Below, piece by piece: positions 1-7,123 of a stretch of 41,381 nt of DNA. The notes under the pieces were generated by a model. The model saw only the letters and a program-made list of their open reading frames with translations, was not told where the DNA came from and did not search any database. The stretch lies in contig SVDS01000027.1 of NCBI GenBank assembly GCA_015057715.1, forward strand, positions 1 to 41,381, read 5' to 3'. The stretch is from Paenibacillaceae bacterium (GTDB lineage Bacteria; Bacillota; Clostridia; Lachnospirales; Lachnospiraceae). Position 1 is the stretch's first letter, and each line of letters opens with the position of its first letter. The position numbers and the translations under genes are program-made.

Positions 1-366
1 GCTGTAAAGTATCCCCGGCTCTTCTCCAGAATGGTAATTTGCGGTGCCAACGCCTATCCGGAAGGGATGAAACGCAGATGGCTGATTCTGTTTGGACTTC
101 TTGGGTTCCTGTTTCGTGATCCCAAGGTGTTTATGATGTTAAACGAACCACAGCTCTCCAGTAAGGAACTGGAACAGATTACTATTCCAACTCTTATACT
201 GGCTGGTGAAAGAGATATGGTACTTCCATCCCATACGGAGTATCTGGCATCAAAGATTAAAACCAGTTTTTTAAGAATTCTGCCGGGGGAAACCCATGGA
301 AGTTATGTAATCCACAGCAGAAAGCTTTATTTTTGTATGAAAAAATTCATTATGAACCGGGAGTAA
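1..366 (+). CDS. alpha/beta hydrolase, C-terminal part (5' truncated)
   Basis: The reading frame is open from base 1, so the gene starts upstream of the window; about 121 residues are visible. The stretch ITIPTLILAGERDMVLP followed later by LPGETHGSY is the usual end of an alpha/beta-hydrolase fold: the strand carrying the acid residue (D in GERD) and then the catalytic histidine (H in ETHGS). The nucleophile elbow lies outside the window, so substrate and reaction cannot be told. It ends just before the strong promoter of ylxM and appears to belong to a separate transcript. The fold call is fairly safe; anything more specific would be a guess. Confidence 0.75.
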   Translation, partial: AVKYPRLFSRMVICGANAYPEGMKRRWLILFGLLGFLFRDPKVFMMLNEPQLSSKELEQITIPTLILAGERDMVLPSHTEYLASKIKTSFLRILPGETHGSYVIHSRKLYFCMKKFIMNRE

Positions 367-407
367 ACGGAAACCTGATTTTTTTAAAGGGTGTAAAGAA
401 AAAATAC

Positions 408-436
408 TTGACACCTTAAAAAAAGTATTGTATGAT
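408..436 (+). promoter_or_regulatory. sigma-A promoter of ylxM-ffh
   Basis: A perfect TTGACA (408-413), a 17-base spacer and TATGAT (431-436). The expected transcription start is near 443, only about 9 bases before the ATG of ylxM at 452. A TTG at 428 that extends the ylxM frame lies inside this promoter and cannot be the start codon. Confidence 0.85.
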
Positions 437-451
437 ATCACAGGTGATGAT

Positions 452-802
452 ATGGAGAAGATTGCAAGACAGGGACTTTTGTATGATTTCTACGGAGCTC
501 TGCTGACAGAGCATCAAAGAAACATCTATGAAGATGTGGTACTATACGATTTATCCCTCAGTGAGATTGCGCAGGAACAGGGAATCAGCCGTCAGGGCGT
601 TCATGATCTTGTAAAGCGATGTGATAAGATATTAGAGGGCTATGAAGAAAAGCTTCATCTGGTAGAAAAATTTGAAAAAACCAAGGGACTGGCAAGAGAA
701 ATCCGGAATTTAACGGCACAGTTTGCCGATACAAAGGATATGAGTCTGATCCATCGCATCGAAGAGATATCGGGCGAAATCATCGAGCTGGAAGCTCATT
801 AG
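452..802 (+). CDS. ylxM: YlxM-family helix-turn-helix protein, SRP-associated
   Basis: A 116-residue protein of the UPF0122/YlxM (p13) family, encoded directly before ffh in most firmicutes and linked to signal recognition particle function; in some streptococci it stimulates the SRP GTPases. The N-terminus (LLYDFYGALLTEHQ) and a sigma-70 region-4-like helix-turn-helix (about residues 34-58, LSLSEIAQEQGISRQGVHD) are typical, followed by a coiled-coil-like tail rich in E and K. ATG 452 is chosen because AGGTGAT (442-448) precedes it and because the longer TTG start would lie in the promoter. It ends 11 bases before ffh and surely shares its mRNA. Confidence 0.9.
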   Translation: MEKIARQGLLYDFYGALLTEHQRNIYEDVVLYDLSLSEIAQEQGISRQGVHDLVKRCDKILEGYEEKLHLVEKFEKTKGLAREIRNLTAQFADTKDMSLIHRIEEISGEIIELEAH

Positions 803-813
803 GAGGGCGTTAG

Positions 814-2169
814 ATGGCTTTTGAGAGCTTATCCGATAAGTTACAGAATGTATTTAAGAATTTAAGAGGCAAAGGACGTTTGTCCGAAGCAGATGTAAAG
901 ACAGCCTTAAAAGAAGTTAAGATGGCTCTTTTGGAAGCAGATGTTAACTTTAAGGTAGTGAAACAGTTTATCAATGCGGTGCAGGAGAGAGCCATTGGAC
1001 AGGATGTCCAGAACAGCCTTACTCCCGGCCAGATGGTAATAAAGATTGTTAATGAAGAACTTGTGAAACTCATGGGTTCTGAGACAACGGAAATAGAACT
1101 GAAGCCCGCCAGTGAAATTACAGTCATTTTGATGGCTGGTTTACAGGGTGCAGGTAAGACGACGACTACAGCCAAGATTGCCGGTAAATTAAAGGCAAAA
1201 GGTAGAAATCCACTTTTGGTTGCCTGCGACATTTATCGTCCCGCAGCGATCAAACAGCTGCAGATCAACGGTGAAAGACAGGGCGTTCCCGTATTTTCCA
1301 TGGGAGAAAACCAGAAGCCGGCTGATATTGCCAAAGCTTCCATGGCTTATGCAGCAAAGAATGGCCAGAATGTTGTGATTCTTGATACAGCAGGCCGTCT
1401 TCATATTGATGAAGATATGATGAATGAGCTGATTGAAATAAAAGAAAGCGTTGAAGTTCATCAGACAATTCTGGTTGTTGATGCCATGACAGGACAGGAT
1501 GCCGTGAATGTAGCCAGTATGTTCCATGATAAGATTGGAATTGACGGTGTCATCATAACAAAATTAGATGGCGATACAAGAGGCGGTTCCGCATTATCCA
1601 TCCGTGCTGTTACAGGTAAGCCGGTTCTTTATGTTGGTATGGGTGAAAAACTGTCCGATTTGGAGCAGTTCTATCCGGACCGTATGGCTTCCCGGATTTT
1701 AGGCATGGGAGATATCCTTTCTTTGATTGAAAAGGCAGAAACCCAGGTTGATGAAGAAAAAGCCAGAGAACTTTCCCAGAAGCTTAAAAAAGCAGAATTT
1801 GATTACAATGACTTTTTAGAGCAGATGACCCAGGTGAAAAACATGGGCGGTATGGCAAGCATTATGAGTATGATGCCTGGCATGGGACAGATGAAGGATA
1901 TGGATATTGATGAAAAGGCCATGGACCGGGTGGAAGCAATTATCCTTTCCATGACAAACAAAGAACGGACCAATCCCGACTTAATGAAGAACGCGTCGAG
2001 AAAACAGCGGGTAGCAAAAGGTGCAGGGGTTGATATCAGTGAAGTAAACCGGATTGTAAAGCAGTTTGATCAGATGAAGAAGATGATGAAACAGCTGCCC
2101 GGAATGCTTGGCGGAGGAAAACGCCGCGGTGGCGCAGGACTCCTTGGAAAACTGAAATTACCGTTTTAA
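814..2169 (+). CDS. ffh: signal recognition particle protein Ffh
   Basis: Ffh (SRP54) binds signal sequences of nascent membrane and secreted proteins together with the 4.5S/6S SRP RNA and hands them to the FtsY receptor. The 451-residue protein has the N-terminal four-helix bundle, a G domain with P-loop GLQGAGKTT (109-117), the DTAGR and TKLDGD motifs, and a methionine-rich M domain (about 300-450, with MGGMASIMSMMPGMGQM and MMKQLPGML) that holds the signal-sequence groove and RNA site. Length matches the family (about 445-455). The start is preceded by AGGAGGG at 801-807. It is co-transcribed with ylxM; rpsP follows after 84 bases. Confidence 0.98.
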   Translation: MAFESLSDKLQNVFKNLRGKGRLSEADVKTALKEVKMALLEADVNFKVVKQFINAVQERAIGQDVQNSLTPGQMVIKIVNEELVKLMGSETTEIELKPASEITVILMAGLQGAGKTTTTAKIAGKLKAKGRNPLLVACDIYRPAAIKQLQINGERQGVPVFSMGENQKPADIAKASMAYAAKNGQNVVILDTAGRLHIDEDMMNELIEIKESVEVHQTILVVDAMTGQDAVNVASMFHDKIGIDGVIITKLDGDTRGGSALSIRAVTGKPVLYVGMGEKLSDLEQFYPDRMASRILGMGDILSLIEKAETQVDEEKARELSQKLKKAEFDYNDFLEQMTQVKNMGGMASIMSMMPGMGQMKDMDIDEKAMDRVEAIILSMTNKERTNPDLMKNASRKQRVAKGAGVDISEVNRIVKQFDQMKKMMKQLPGMLGGGKRRGGAGLLGKLKLPF

Positions 2170-2253
2170 TATTACTTTGATGTTAGCAAGGCAGATTCCT
2201 GCGTCGCTATATATAAGTTTCACAATTTAAGATTTAAGGAGGTGAATTAGAAC

Positions 2254-2496
2254 ATGGCAGTAAAAATGAGATTAAAAAGAATGGGTCAGAAAAAGGCTCC
2301 TTTTTATAGAATTGTAGTTGCAGATTCCAGATCTCCCAGAGATGGCAGATTCATCGAAGAAGTTGGATACTATGATCCTACCACAGAACCAAGCGTAATC
2401 AAGTTTAACGAAGAGAACGCTAAAAAGTGGTTAGCAACAGGTGCTCAGCCAACAGAAGTTGTAAGCAAGCTTTTAAAGATCGCCGGTATCCAGTAG
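2254..2496 (+). CDS. rpsP: 30S ribosomal protein S16
   Basis: An 80-residue S16 protein, a primary/secondary binder of 16S rRNA in 30S assembly. The start [19 protein letters not shown] and the motif [19 protein letters not shown] are diagnostic. AAGGAGGTGA (2235-2244) gives a strong ribosome binding site. The gene heads the usual rpsP-khpA-rimM-trmD order. The 84-base gap from ffh holds only a weak imperfect hairpin around 2191-2206 and no clear promoter, so transcription may continue from ffh. Confidence 0.98.
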   Translation: MAVKMRLKRMGQKKAPFYRIVVADSRSPRDGRFIEEVGYYDPTTEPSVIKFNEENAKKWLATGAQPTEVVSKLLKIAGIQ

Positions 2497-2511
2497 TGAG
2501 AGGTGAAGCAT

Positions 2512-2739
2512 ATGAAGGAATTAGTAGAAGTAATTGCAAGAGCACTGGTTGATAATCCAGATCATGTTGCTGTTACGGAGACTGTAAAAGACGATGAAAT
2601 CGTCCTTGAACTTACGGTAGAACCTTCCGATATGGGTAAGGTAATTGGCAAACAGGGCAGAATAGCGAAAGCCATCCGCTCTGTTGTAAAAGCAGCAGCT
2701 TCCAAAGAAGATAAAAAAGTTACTGTTGAGATACAGTAA
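2512..2739 (+). CDS. khpA: KH-domain RNA-binding protein KhpA
   Basis: A 75-residue single KH domain protein (KhpA/YlqC), a small RNA chaperone that pairs with KhpB/EloR and influences cell size and sRNA binding in Gram-positive bacteria. The core GKVIGKQGRIAKAIR contains the GxxG loop (GKQG) that grips single-stranded RNA. ATG 2512 is chosen over the in-frame GTG at 2503 because AGGTGA (2501-2506) overlaps that GTG and sits five bases from the ATG. It starts 15 bases after the rpsP stop, the conserved arrangement, and is followed by a terminator-like hairpin. Confidence 0.93.
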   Translation: MKELVEVIARALVDNPDHVAVTETVKDDEIVLELTVEPSDMGKVIGKQGRIAKAIRSVVKAAASKEDKKVTVEIQ

Positions 2740-2746
2740 CTTTTAA

Positions 2747-2782
2747 AAGACCGCCGACCTGTCGGGAAGACGGTCTTCTTTT
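2747..2782 (+). terminator. hairpin terminator/attenuator between khpA and rimM
   Basis: AAGACCG (2747-2753) pairs with CGGTCTT (2771-2777), and inside it CCGAC (2754-2758) pairs with GTCGG (2761-2765) around a two-base loop; five unpaired bases (2766-2770) lie on the right side. A short, broken T-tract follows. It would lower, not necessarily abolish, transcription into rimM-trmD relative to rpsP-khpA. Confidence 0.65.
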
Positions 2783-2871
2783 GCTTTCAAAAACCAATGG
2801 TTTTCGAAGCAACGTCCAGAATTAAGCCGGATAGTAATATCCGGTTTCTTTTATATGATATGGAGAGACAA

Positions 2872-3381
2872 ATGGATAATTTACTGAGAGTCGGAGTAAT
2901 TTCTTCCACCCATGGGGTAAAGGGAGAAGTAAAGGTGTTTCCAACAACGGATGATTCCGCCCGTTTTAAACAGTTAAAGAAAGTGATTCTCGACACAGGC
3001 CGGGAACAGATTGATTTGGAAATTGAGGGAGTAAAATTCTTTAAAAATATGGTGATCCTGAAGTTTAAAGGATATGATTCCATTGAGGAAATTGAAAAAT
3101 ACAAGGGTAAGGATCTTTTAATCACAAGAGATCTGGCAGTAAAACTGGGCCCTGATGAAAACTTTATTTTTGACCTTATCGGCCTTTTGGTGGTAAAAGA
3201 CGATGGGGAAGAGCTGGGGACGTTGACTGATGTAATTAAGACAGGAGCCAATGATGTCTATGAGGTCAAGATGACGGATGGCAGAGAGGTGCTTCTGCCT
3301 GCAATTAAAGAATGCGTTCTGAATGTGGATCTGGAGAAGAAAGTTGTAACAGTTCATATGATGGACGGGCTTCTGGACTAA
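2872..3381 (+). CDS. rimM: 16S rRNA processing protein RimM
   Basis: RimM binds S19 and helps mature the 3' head domain of the 30S subunit. The 169-residue protein has the N-terminal RimM beta-barrel ([19 protein letters not shown], about residues 4-22) and the C-terminal PRC-barrel (about 90-165, with FDLIGLLV and ANDVYEV). The frame is open back to 2797, but ATG 2872 gives the normal family length and is preceded by GGAGA (2862-2866); the upstream extension has no family resemblance and lies between the hairpin and the ribosome binding site. trmD starts 21 bases downstream, the standard coupling. Confidence 0.95.
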   Translation: MDNLLRVGVISSTHGVKGEVKVFPTTDDSARFKQLKKVILDTGREQIDLEIEGVKFFKNMVILKFKGYDSIEEIEKYKGKDLLITRDLAVKLGPDENFIFDLIGLLVVKDDGEELGTLTDVIKTGANDVYEVKMTDGREVLLPAIKECVLNVDLEKKVVTVHMMDGLLD

Positions 3382-3402
3382 GGATAGGGGTAGAAATAAA
3401 GA

Positions 3403-4149
3403 ATGAATTATCATATATTGACGCTTTTTCCTGATATGGTCTTAAACGGTCTGAATACCAGCATTATCGGCAGAGCTGTAGAAAAAGGTCTGTTGTCCAT
3501 AGAAGCAATTGACATCAGAGACTATTCTACAGATAAGCACCACAGTGTGGATGATTATCCCTATGGAGGCGGCGCCGGAATGGTGATGCAGCCCATGCCC
3601 ATATGCGAAGCTTACGACGATCTGTGTAATAAGATCGGCAAAAAGCCCCGTGTGATTTACATGACCCCCCAGGGAACTGTGTTTAATCAGACCATTGCAG
3701 GGGAACTGGCCAAAGAAGAGGATCTGGTATTTCTGTGCGGTCACTATGAGGGAATAGATGAGAGGGCATTGAATCTTGTTGCAACAGACTTCCTTTCCAT
3801 CGGAGATTATGTGCTGACTGGTGGGGAACTTCCTGCCATGGTGATGATTGACTGCATCTCCCGTTTAATACCAGGTGTGTTAAAGAATGAGACATCAGCC
3901 GAATTTGAATCCTTTCATGACAATCTGCTTGAGTATCCCCAGTATACCAGACCGGAGGAGTACAGGGGATTGAAGGTTCCTGAGGTTTTGTTGTCCGGAC
4001 ACCACAAGAATATTGATATCTGGAGACGGGAGCAATCCATTAAGCGGACTCTGGAGCGGAGACCGGATCTTTTAGAAGAAGCGGTACTGTCAAAGAAAGA
4101 AGTGGAATTTTTAAATAAGCTTTTGAAAGAGCAGGAAAACAGGGAATAA
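3403..4149 (+). CDS. trmD: tRNA (guanine-N1-)-methyltransferase TrmD
   Basis: TrmD makes m1G37 in tRNAs reading CNN codons, using S-adenosylmethionine bound in a trefoil knot, and prevents +1 frameshifting. The 248-residue protein shows PYGGGAGM (53-60), CGHYEGIDER (112-121) and SIGDYVLTGGE (132-142), the knot loops. R154 (ISR) is present. The position matching the proposed catalytic Asp169 of the gammaproteobacterial enzymes is Glu here (ESF at 169-171), a conservative change. LLEYPQYTRP follows. The gene ends right before a strong terminator, whereas in many firmicutes rplS follows immediately. Confidence 0.97.
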   Translation: MNYHILTLFPDMVLNGLNTSIIGRAVEKGLLSIEAIDIRDYSTDKHHSVDDYPYGGGAGMVMQPMPICEAYDDLCNKIGKKPRVIYMTPQGTVFNQTIAGELAKEEDLVFLCGHYEGIDERALNLVATDFLSIGDYVLTGGELPAMVMIDCISRLIPGVLKNETSAEFESFHDNLLEYPQYTRPEEYRGLKVPEVLLSGHHKNIDIWRREQSIKRTLERRPDLLEEAVLSKKEVEFLNKLLKEQENRE

Positions 4150-4165
4150 ACAACTAAACGGTTTC

Positions 4166-4204
4166 AATGCGGAGAGTGCTGTAAAGAGCATCTCCGCATT
4201 TTTT
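4166..4204 (+). terminator. terminator of the rpsP-trmD operon
   Basis: A perfect ten-base stem AATGCGGAGA (4166-4175) with TCTCCGCATT (4191-4200), extended by TGCT/AGCA inside, followed by TTTT and A/T-rich sequence. It separates trmD from the following two-gene insert. Confidence 0.92.
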
Positions 4205-4317
4205 ATGGAGAAAGTTGGAAATAACGACCGCATTTTTCCCTTCATACTTAATATAACAATCTTGATGACCGATAACTTAAAAGTAGGCTTTCGCCAATAA
4301 ATGAAGGAGTTTAGAAA

Positions 4318-5409
4318 ATGCAGGAAGAACCAGATGTACCAGAAATAAATAATGGACAAGAGGACCAGTGGGAAACAGATAACCGGTGCGGAGCATGTGG
4401 ACATGGGCTGATAGACCGTTCCGAAAATGCAGATTCCATGTTGTGCAGTGCCTGCCGGGAAAAATACATCCACTACCCGGTTCCAAAACTTTTTATCATT
4501 TTTTCAGCTGTTATTGCAGTTTTAATGGGATTCGCCTTTATCCGTTTCCCTAAAGTTATAAAATCCTATAAGATATATGAAAAAGCAGAAGCTATGGCTG
4601 CAAACGGGGATATCGTTGAAGCGATCCAGGGATTGCATACTGTTGTGGAACAATATCCAGGCTCTGTTCCTGTCGCAGTCCGGTTGACTGATATTGCTAT
4701 GGAAGGCGGATTTTATGATGATGCGTCGTATATGCTTTCCAACAATTTATCCGGGAAAAAAATGGAGGCAAATATCGTTAACAGAATGAATCGGTACATA
4801 GATAAATTAGACCGGTTCTATAACACATATGATACGGTTCAGAATATGCAGTCCAAGTTTGGAGATGACATGTCTAAGGAGGAAGTGTTAGAAACGGGCT
4901 ATCAGTATCTAAATCAGCTGTTGAGTGACCCGGAACAGGATAAGGCATTGGTATATTATTACATGTCCATGTTTGCCGGGGATGCTGGCGAAGCCAGGAA
5001 CTGCCTGGAAAAATCCATTGCTGAAGATAATAACATGTTAGACGCTAAGGTCCAGTTAGGCACTATATCGCGGCGTCAGGGTGATTTAGAATATGCTGAA
5101 AACTGCTATAACGAAGTGCTGCTTGCAGACAAAACCTACAGCTCAGCTTCCCGTGGACTTGCAATTATCAGACTTTTGGAAGGAAAGAAAGAAGAAGGTC
5201 TGGACCTGGCATCAAAAGCATATGAGCAAAATCCGGAAGGGGATTATGTGTGGGAGACTTATTTGATTGCGCTGAAAGAAAACGCAAAGAACACGGATGC
5301 AGATGCACTTGTTAAAGAGTATATTTCCAAGGGAAATGAATTAGATGCAGATTTTAAGAGTTATCTGGATGGGAACTTATCTCTCCATGAGTATTATATA
5401 GACGAATAA
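4318..5409 (+). CDS. zinc-ribbon, single-pass membrane TPR protein (unknown function)
   Basis: I do not recognise a named family. The 363-residue protein has an acidic N-terminus, a four-cysteine zinc ribbon (C24, C27, C43, C46: CGAC and CSAC), one membrane segment (about 57-76), then an all-helical region of tetratricopeptide-like repeats (about 90-340; for example KAEAMAANGDIVEAI and RRQGDLEYAENCYNEVLL). The zinc ribbon probably faces the cytoplasm and the repeats the outside, but topology is inferred. It starts after AAGGAG (4304-4309) and is followed after 15 bases by an M50-like protease, so the two are probably made together. Such TPR parts usually present or recruit partner proteins. 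No clear sigma-A promoter was found in the 113 bases after the trmD terminator. Confidence 0.75.
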   Translation: MQEEPDVPEINNGQEDQWETDNRCGACGHGLIDRSENADSMLCSACREKYIHYPVPKLFIIFSAVIAVLMGFAFIRFPKVIKSYKIYEKAEAMAANGDIVEAIQGLHTVVEQYPGSVPVAVRLTDIAMEGGFYDDASYMLSNNLSGKKMEANIVNRMNRYIDKLDRFYNTYDTVQNMQSKFGDDMSKEEVLETGYQYLNQLLSDPEQDKALVYYYMSMFAGDAGEARNCLEKSIAEDNNMLDAKVQLGTISRRQGDLEYAENCYNEVLLADKTYSSASRGLAIIRLLEGKKEEGLDLASKAYEQNPEGDYVWETYLIALKENAKNTDADALVKEYISKGNELDADFKSYLDGNLSLHEYYIDE

Positions 5410-5424
5410 GGAGGAGGCCTTGCT

Positions 5425-5958
5425 ATGTTTTTTGTTCCAGGTATCGTTGTATCAGTTGTCACATTTCCAGGTGTGATCATTCATGAACTTGCGCACCAGA
5501 TTTTTTGCCGCCTGATGAGGGTTCCAGTATATGAGGTGAAATATTTTCAGTTTTCCAATACTTGTGGATATGTATTACATGAAGCAACACAGGATCCTTT
5601 GAAAACTTTTTTGATTTCTACAGGACCGTTTTTAATCAATACACTGATTGGTATGATCATTTTATCACCGGCTTCCATAGATTTAATTGTTTTTAAAGAT
5701 TACTCAAATCCATTAAATCTAATATTGGGCTGGATCGGATTTTCCGCTCTTATGCATGCATTTCCCAGTACTGGTGACGCTAAGGTATTGGTAAATAATA
5801 TACTGAAAAATAAAAATGTAAATGTGCTGGTTAAAATGATTGTGGCACCTGTAATTGGGCTGATCTATGTGGGAGCAATTGGCTCCGTTGTATGGTTAGA
5901 TGCTATCTATGCTGCAGCCATTGCCATGATTATTCCCAACTTGTTTTTATTATTTTAA
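5425..5958 (+). CDS. M50-like membrane metalloprotease
   Basis: A 177-residue integral membrane protein with the zinc-binding HELAH (H20, E21, H24) inside the first hydrophobic segment, GPFLINTLIG (about 67-76) resembling the GP-x-x-N segment of site-2 proteases, and FPSTGDAK (113-120), where D118 is a candidate third zinc ligand. Four to five hydrophobic stretches are visible. Members of this group cleave substrates within or near the membrane; here the substrate is unknown. A strong AAGGAGGAGG (5408-5417) lies between the two genes, only 15 bases apart. The chain is short for a full M50 enzyme and lacks PDZ or CBS domains. Loss of activity is possible but the key residues are present. Confidence 0.75.
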   Translation: MFFVPGIVVSVVTFPGVIIHELAHQIFCRLMRVPVYEVKYFQFSNTCGYVLHEATQDPLKTFLISTGPFLINTLIGMIILSPASIDLIVFKDYSNPLNLILGWIGFSALMHAFPSTGDAKVLVNNILKNKNVNVLVKMIVAPVIGLIYVGAIGSVVWLDAIYAAAIAMIIPNLFLLF

Positions 5959-6029
5959 ACAGGCTGAAGTTGAAATCACCTGGTATGTTTAACCGCATAA
6001 ACTTACGGGAATAATAATCAATAAAAAGG

Positions 6030-6058
6030 TTGCATTCGACAATCCTTTATGTTAAAAT
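6030..6058 (+). promoter_or_regulatory. sigma-A-like promoter of rplS
   Basis: TTGCAT (6030-6035), a 17-base spacer and TAAAAT (6053-6058). The expected start near 6065 gives a leader of about 88 bases before rplS. The independent promoter fits with the terminator after trmD and the insert between. Confidence 0.6.
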
Positions 6059-6064
6059 ACAAAA

Positions 6065-6152
6065 TGTTGTGATGAAAAGGCGATGGTCCTCTGCTACGGA
6101 TTCCAGTATGAAGTATTAAGAACATCAAATAAAAATCAAGGAGGTTCACACA
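6065..6152 (+). promoter_or_regulatory. rplS 5' leader, possible L19 autoregulatory leader
   Basis: An 88-base leader holds a small hairpin in which GGTCC (6084-6088) can pair, with G-U wobbles, to GGATT (6097-6101) around TCTGCTAC. L19 mRNAs of low-GC Gram-positive bacteria are known to carry a structured leader (Rfam L19_leader) that is thought to bind L19. I cannot score a covariance model by eye, so the match is only plausible. Confidence 0.4.
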
Positions 6153-6500
6153 ATGAACGAAATTATTAAGAATATTGAAGCAGCTCAGTTAAAGCAGACC
6201 GTACCGGTTTTCCACGTTGGTGATACTGTAAAAGTATACAACAAGATCAAAGAGGGAACCCGCGAAAGAATCCAGATTTTCGAAGGAACCGTTATCAAGA
6301 GACAGAACGGCGGAGCCAGAGAAACCTTTACTGTAAGAAAGAATTCTAACGGTATCGGCGTAGAGAAAACCTGGCCATTACATTCCCCTTCCGTAGACAA
6401 CGTTGAAGTTGTAAGAAAGGGTAAAGTAAGAAGAGCAAAACTGAATTACTTAAGAGACAGAGTTGGTAAGGCTGCTAAGGTCAAAGAACTGGTTAAATAA
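6153..6500 (+). CDS. rplS: 50S ribosomal protein L19
   Basis: A 115-residue L19, at the 30S-50S interface near bridge B8. Motifs [32 protein letters not shown] and the late [12 protein letters not shown] are diagnostic. AAGGAGG (6139-6145) precedes the ATG. It has its own promoter and terminator, so it is set up as a single-gene unit with some read-through into lepB, unlike the trmD-rplS coupling seen elsewhere. Confidence 0.98.
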   Translation: MNEIIKNIEAAQLKQTVPVFHVGDTVKVYNKIKEGTRERIQIFEGTVIKRQNGGARETFTVRKNSNGIGVEKTWPLHSPSVDNVEVVRKGKVRRAKLNYLRDRVGKAAKVKELVK

Positions 6501-6516
6501 TTCCGGAACATTTGAG

Positions 6517-6544
6517 AGGGACAATGTAAATTGTCCCTTTCTTT
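6517..6544 (+). terminator. terminator after rplS
   Basis: AGGGACAAT (6517-6525) and ATTGTCCCT (6530-6538) form a perfect nine-base stem with a four-base loop, followed by TTCTTT. Confidence 0.85.
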
Positions 6545-6562
6545 AGTAGGTGGGGTATCAGA

Positions 6563-7114
6563 ATGGATTTTTATCATAGTGAAGATAATAACAGACTCCG
6601 CCATTTTGTCAACTGGATAGTTGACATCGTTGTAGTGATTGCATTTGCATTGTTTCTGGTCTATGCTTATGGAACTCAGATCGTTGTTGCGGGACATTCC
6701 ATGCTCCCCCTTTTTGCGTCCGGCGATGTTGTTTTAATGGATCGCCTGTCCTATGATTTCGGGAAGCCGGACCGGTTTGATGTAGTTGTGTTTCAAAGAG
6801 AAGACCAGAAGATGAATGTAAAGCGTATCGTTGGACTGCCTGGAGAAACGGTGCAGATTAAAAACGATGAGATCTATATCAATGGCGAAAAGTTAGAAGA
6901 GCCGGCAGGACTTGGCCGGATATCCCTGGCGGGGCTGGCTGAAAAGCCGATGAAGCTGGGGGAAGAGGAATATTTTTTATTAGGAGATAACCGGGACAGC
7001 AGTGAAGACAGCCGTTTTTCCAATATCGGGAATGTAAGCGGCAGTCAGATCAAAGGGAAAATATGGTTACGTATGCTGCCCCTTGTAAAGTTGGAATTAA
7101 TTCGTTCGAAATAG
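6563..7114 (+). CDS. lepB: type I signal peptidase
   Basis: Removes signal peptides from secreted proteins at the outer membrane face. The 183-residue protein has one membrane anchor (about 18-38), the catalytic serine S46 in GHSMLP and the general-base lysine K87 in VKRIVGLPGE, plus the conserved GDNRDSSEDSR box near the C-terminus. It is the short Gram-positive form with a single N-terminal anchor. It starts 62 bases after rplS behind a terminator and runs into rbgA after 9 bases. The symbol could equally be sipS-like; paralogues elsewhere in the genome are likely. Confidence 0.95.
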   Translation: MDFYHSEDNNRLRHFVNWIVDIVVVIAFALFLVYAYGTQIVVAGHSMLPLFASGDVVLMDRLSYDFGKPDRFDVVVFQREDQKMNVKRIVGLPGETVQIKNDEIYINGEKLEEPAGLGRISLAGLAEKPMKLGEEEYFLLGDNRDSSEDSRFSNIGNVSGSQIKGKIWLRMLPLVKLELIRSK

Positions 7115-7123
7115 AGGAATGTT

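Noticed and set aside
810-1232. Long reading frame on the complement of ffh
   Set aside because: It is the mirror of a highly conserved gene with no ribosome binding site and no recognisable protein; many such shadows occur over the strong + strand genes.
4205-4317. Promoter for the zinc-ribbon/TPR gene
   Set aside because: Several A/T-rich hexamers such as TATAAC (4252-4257) occur, but none has a partner at a fitting distance.
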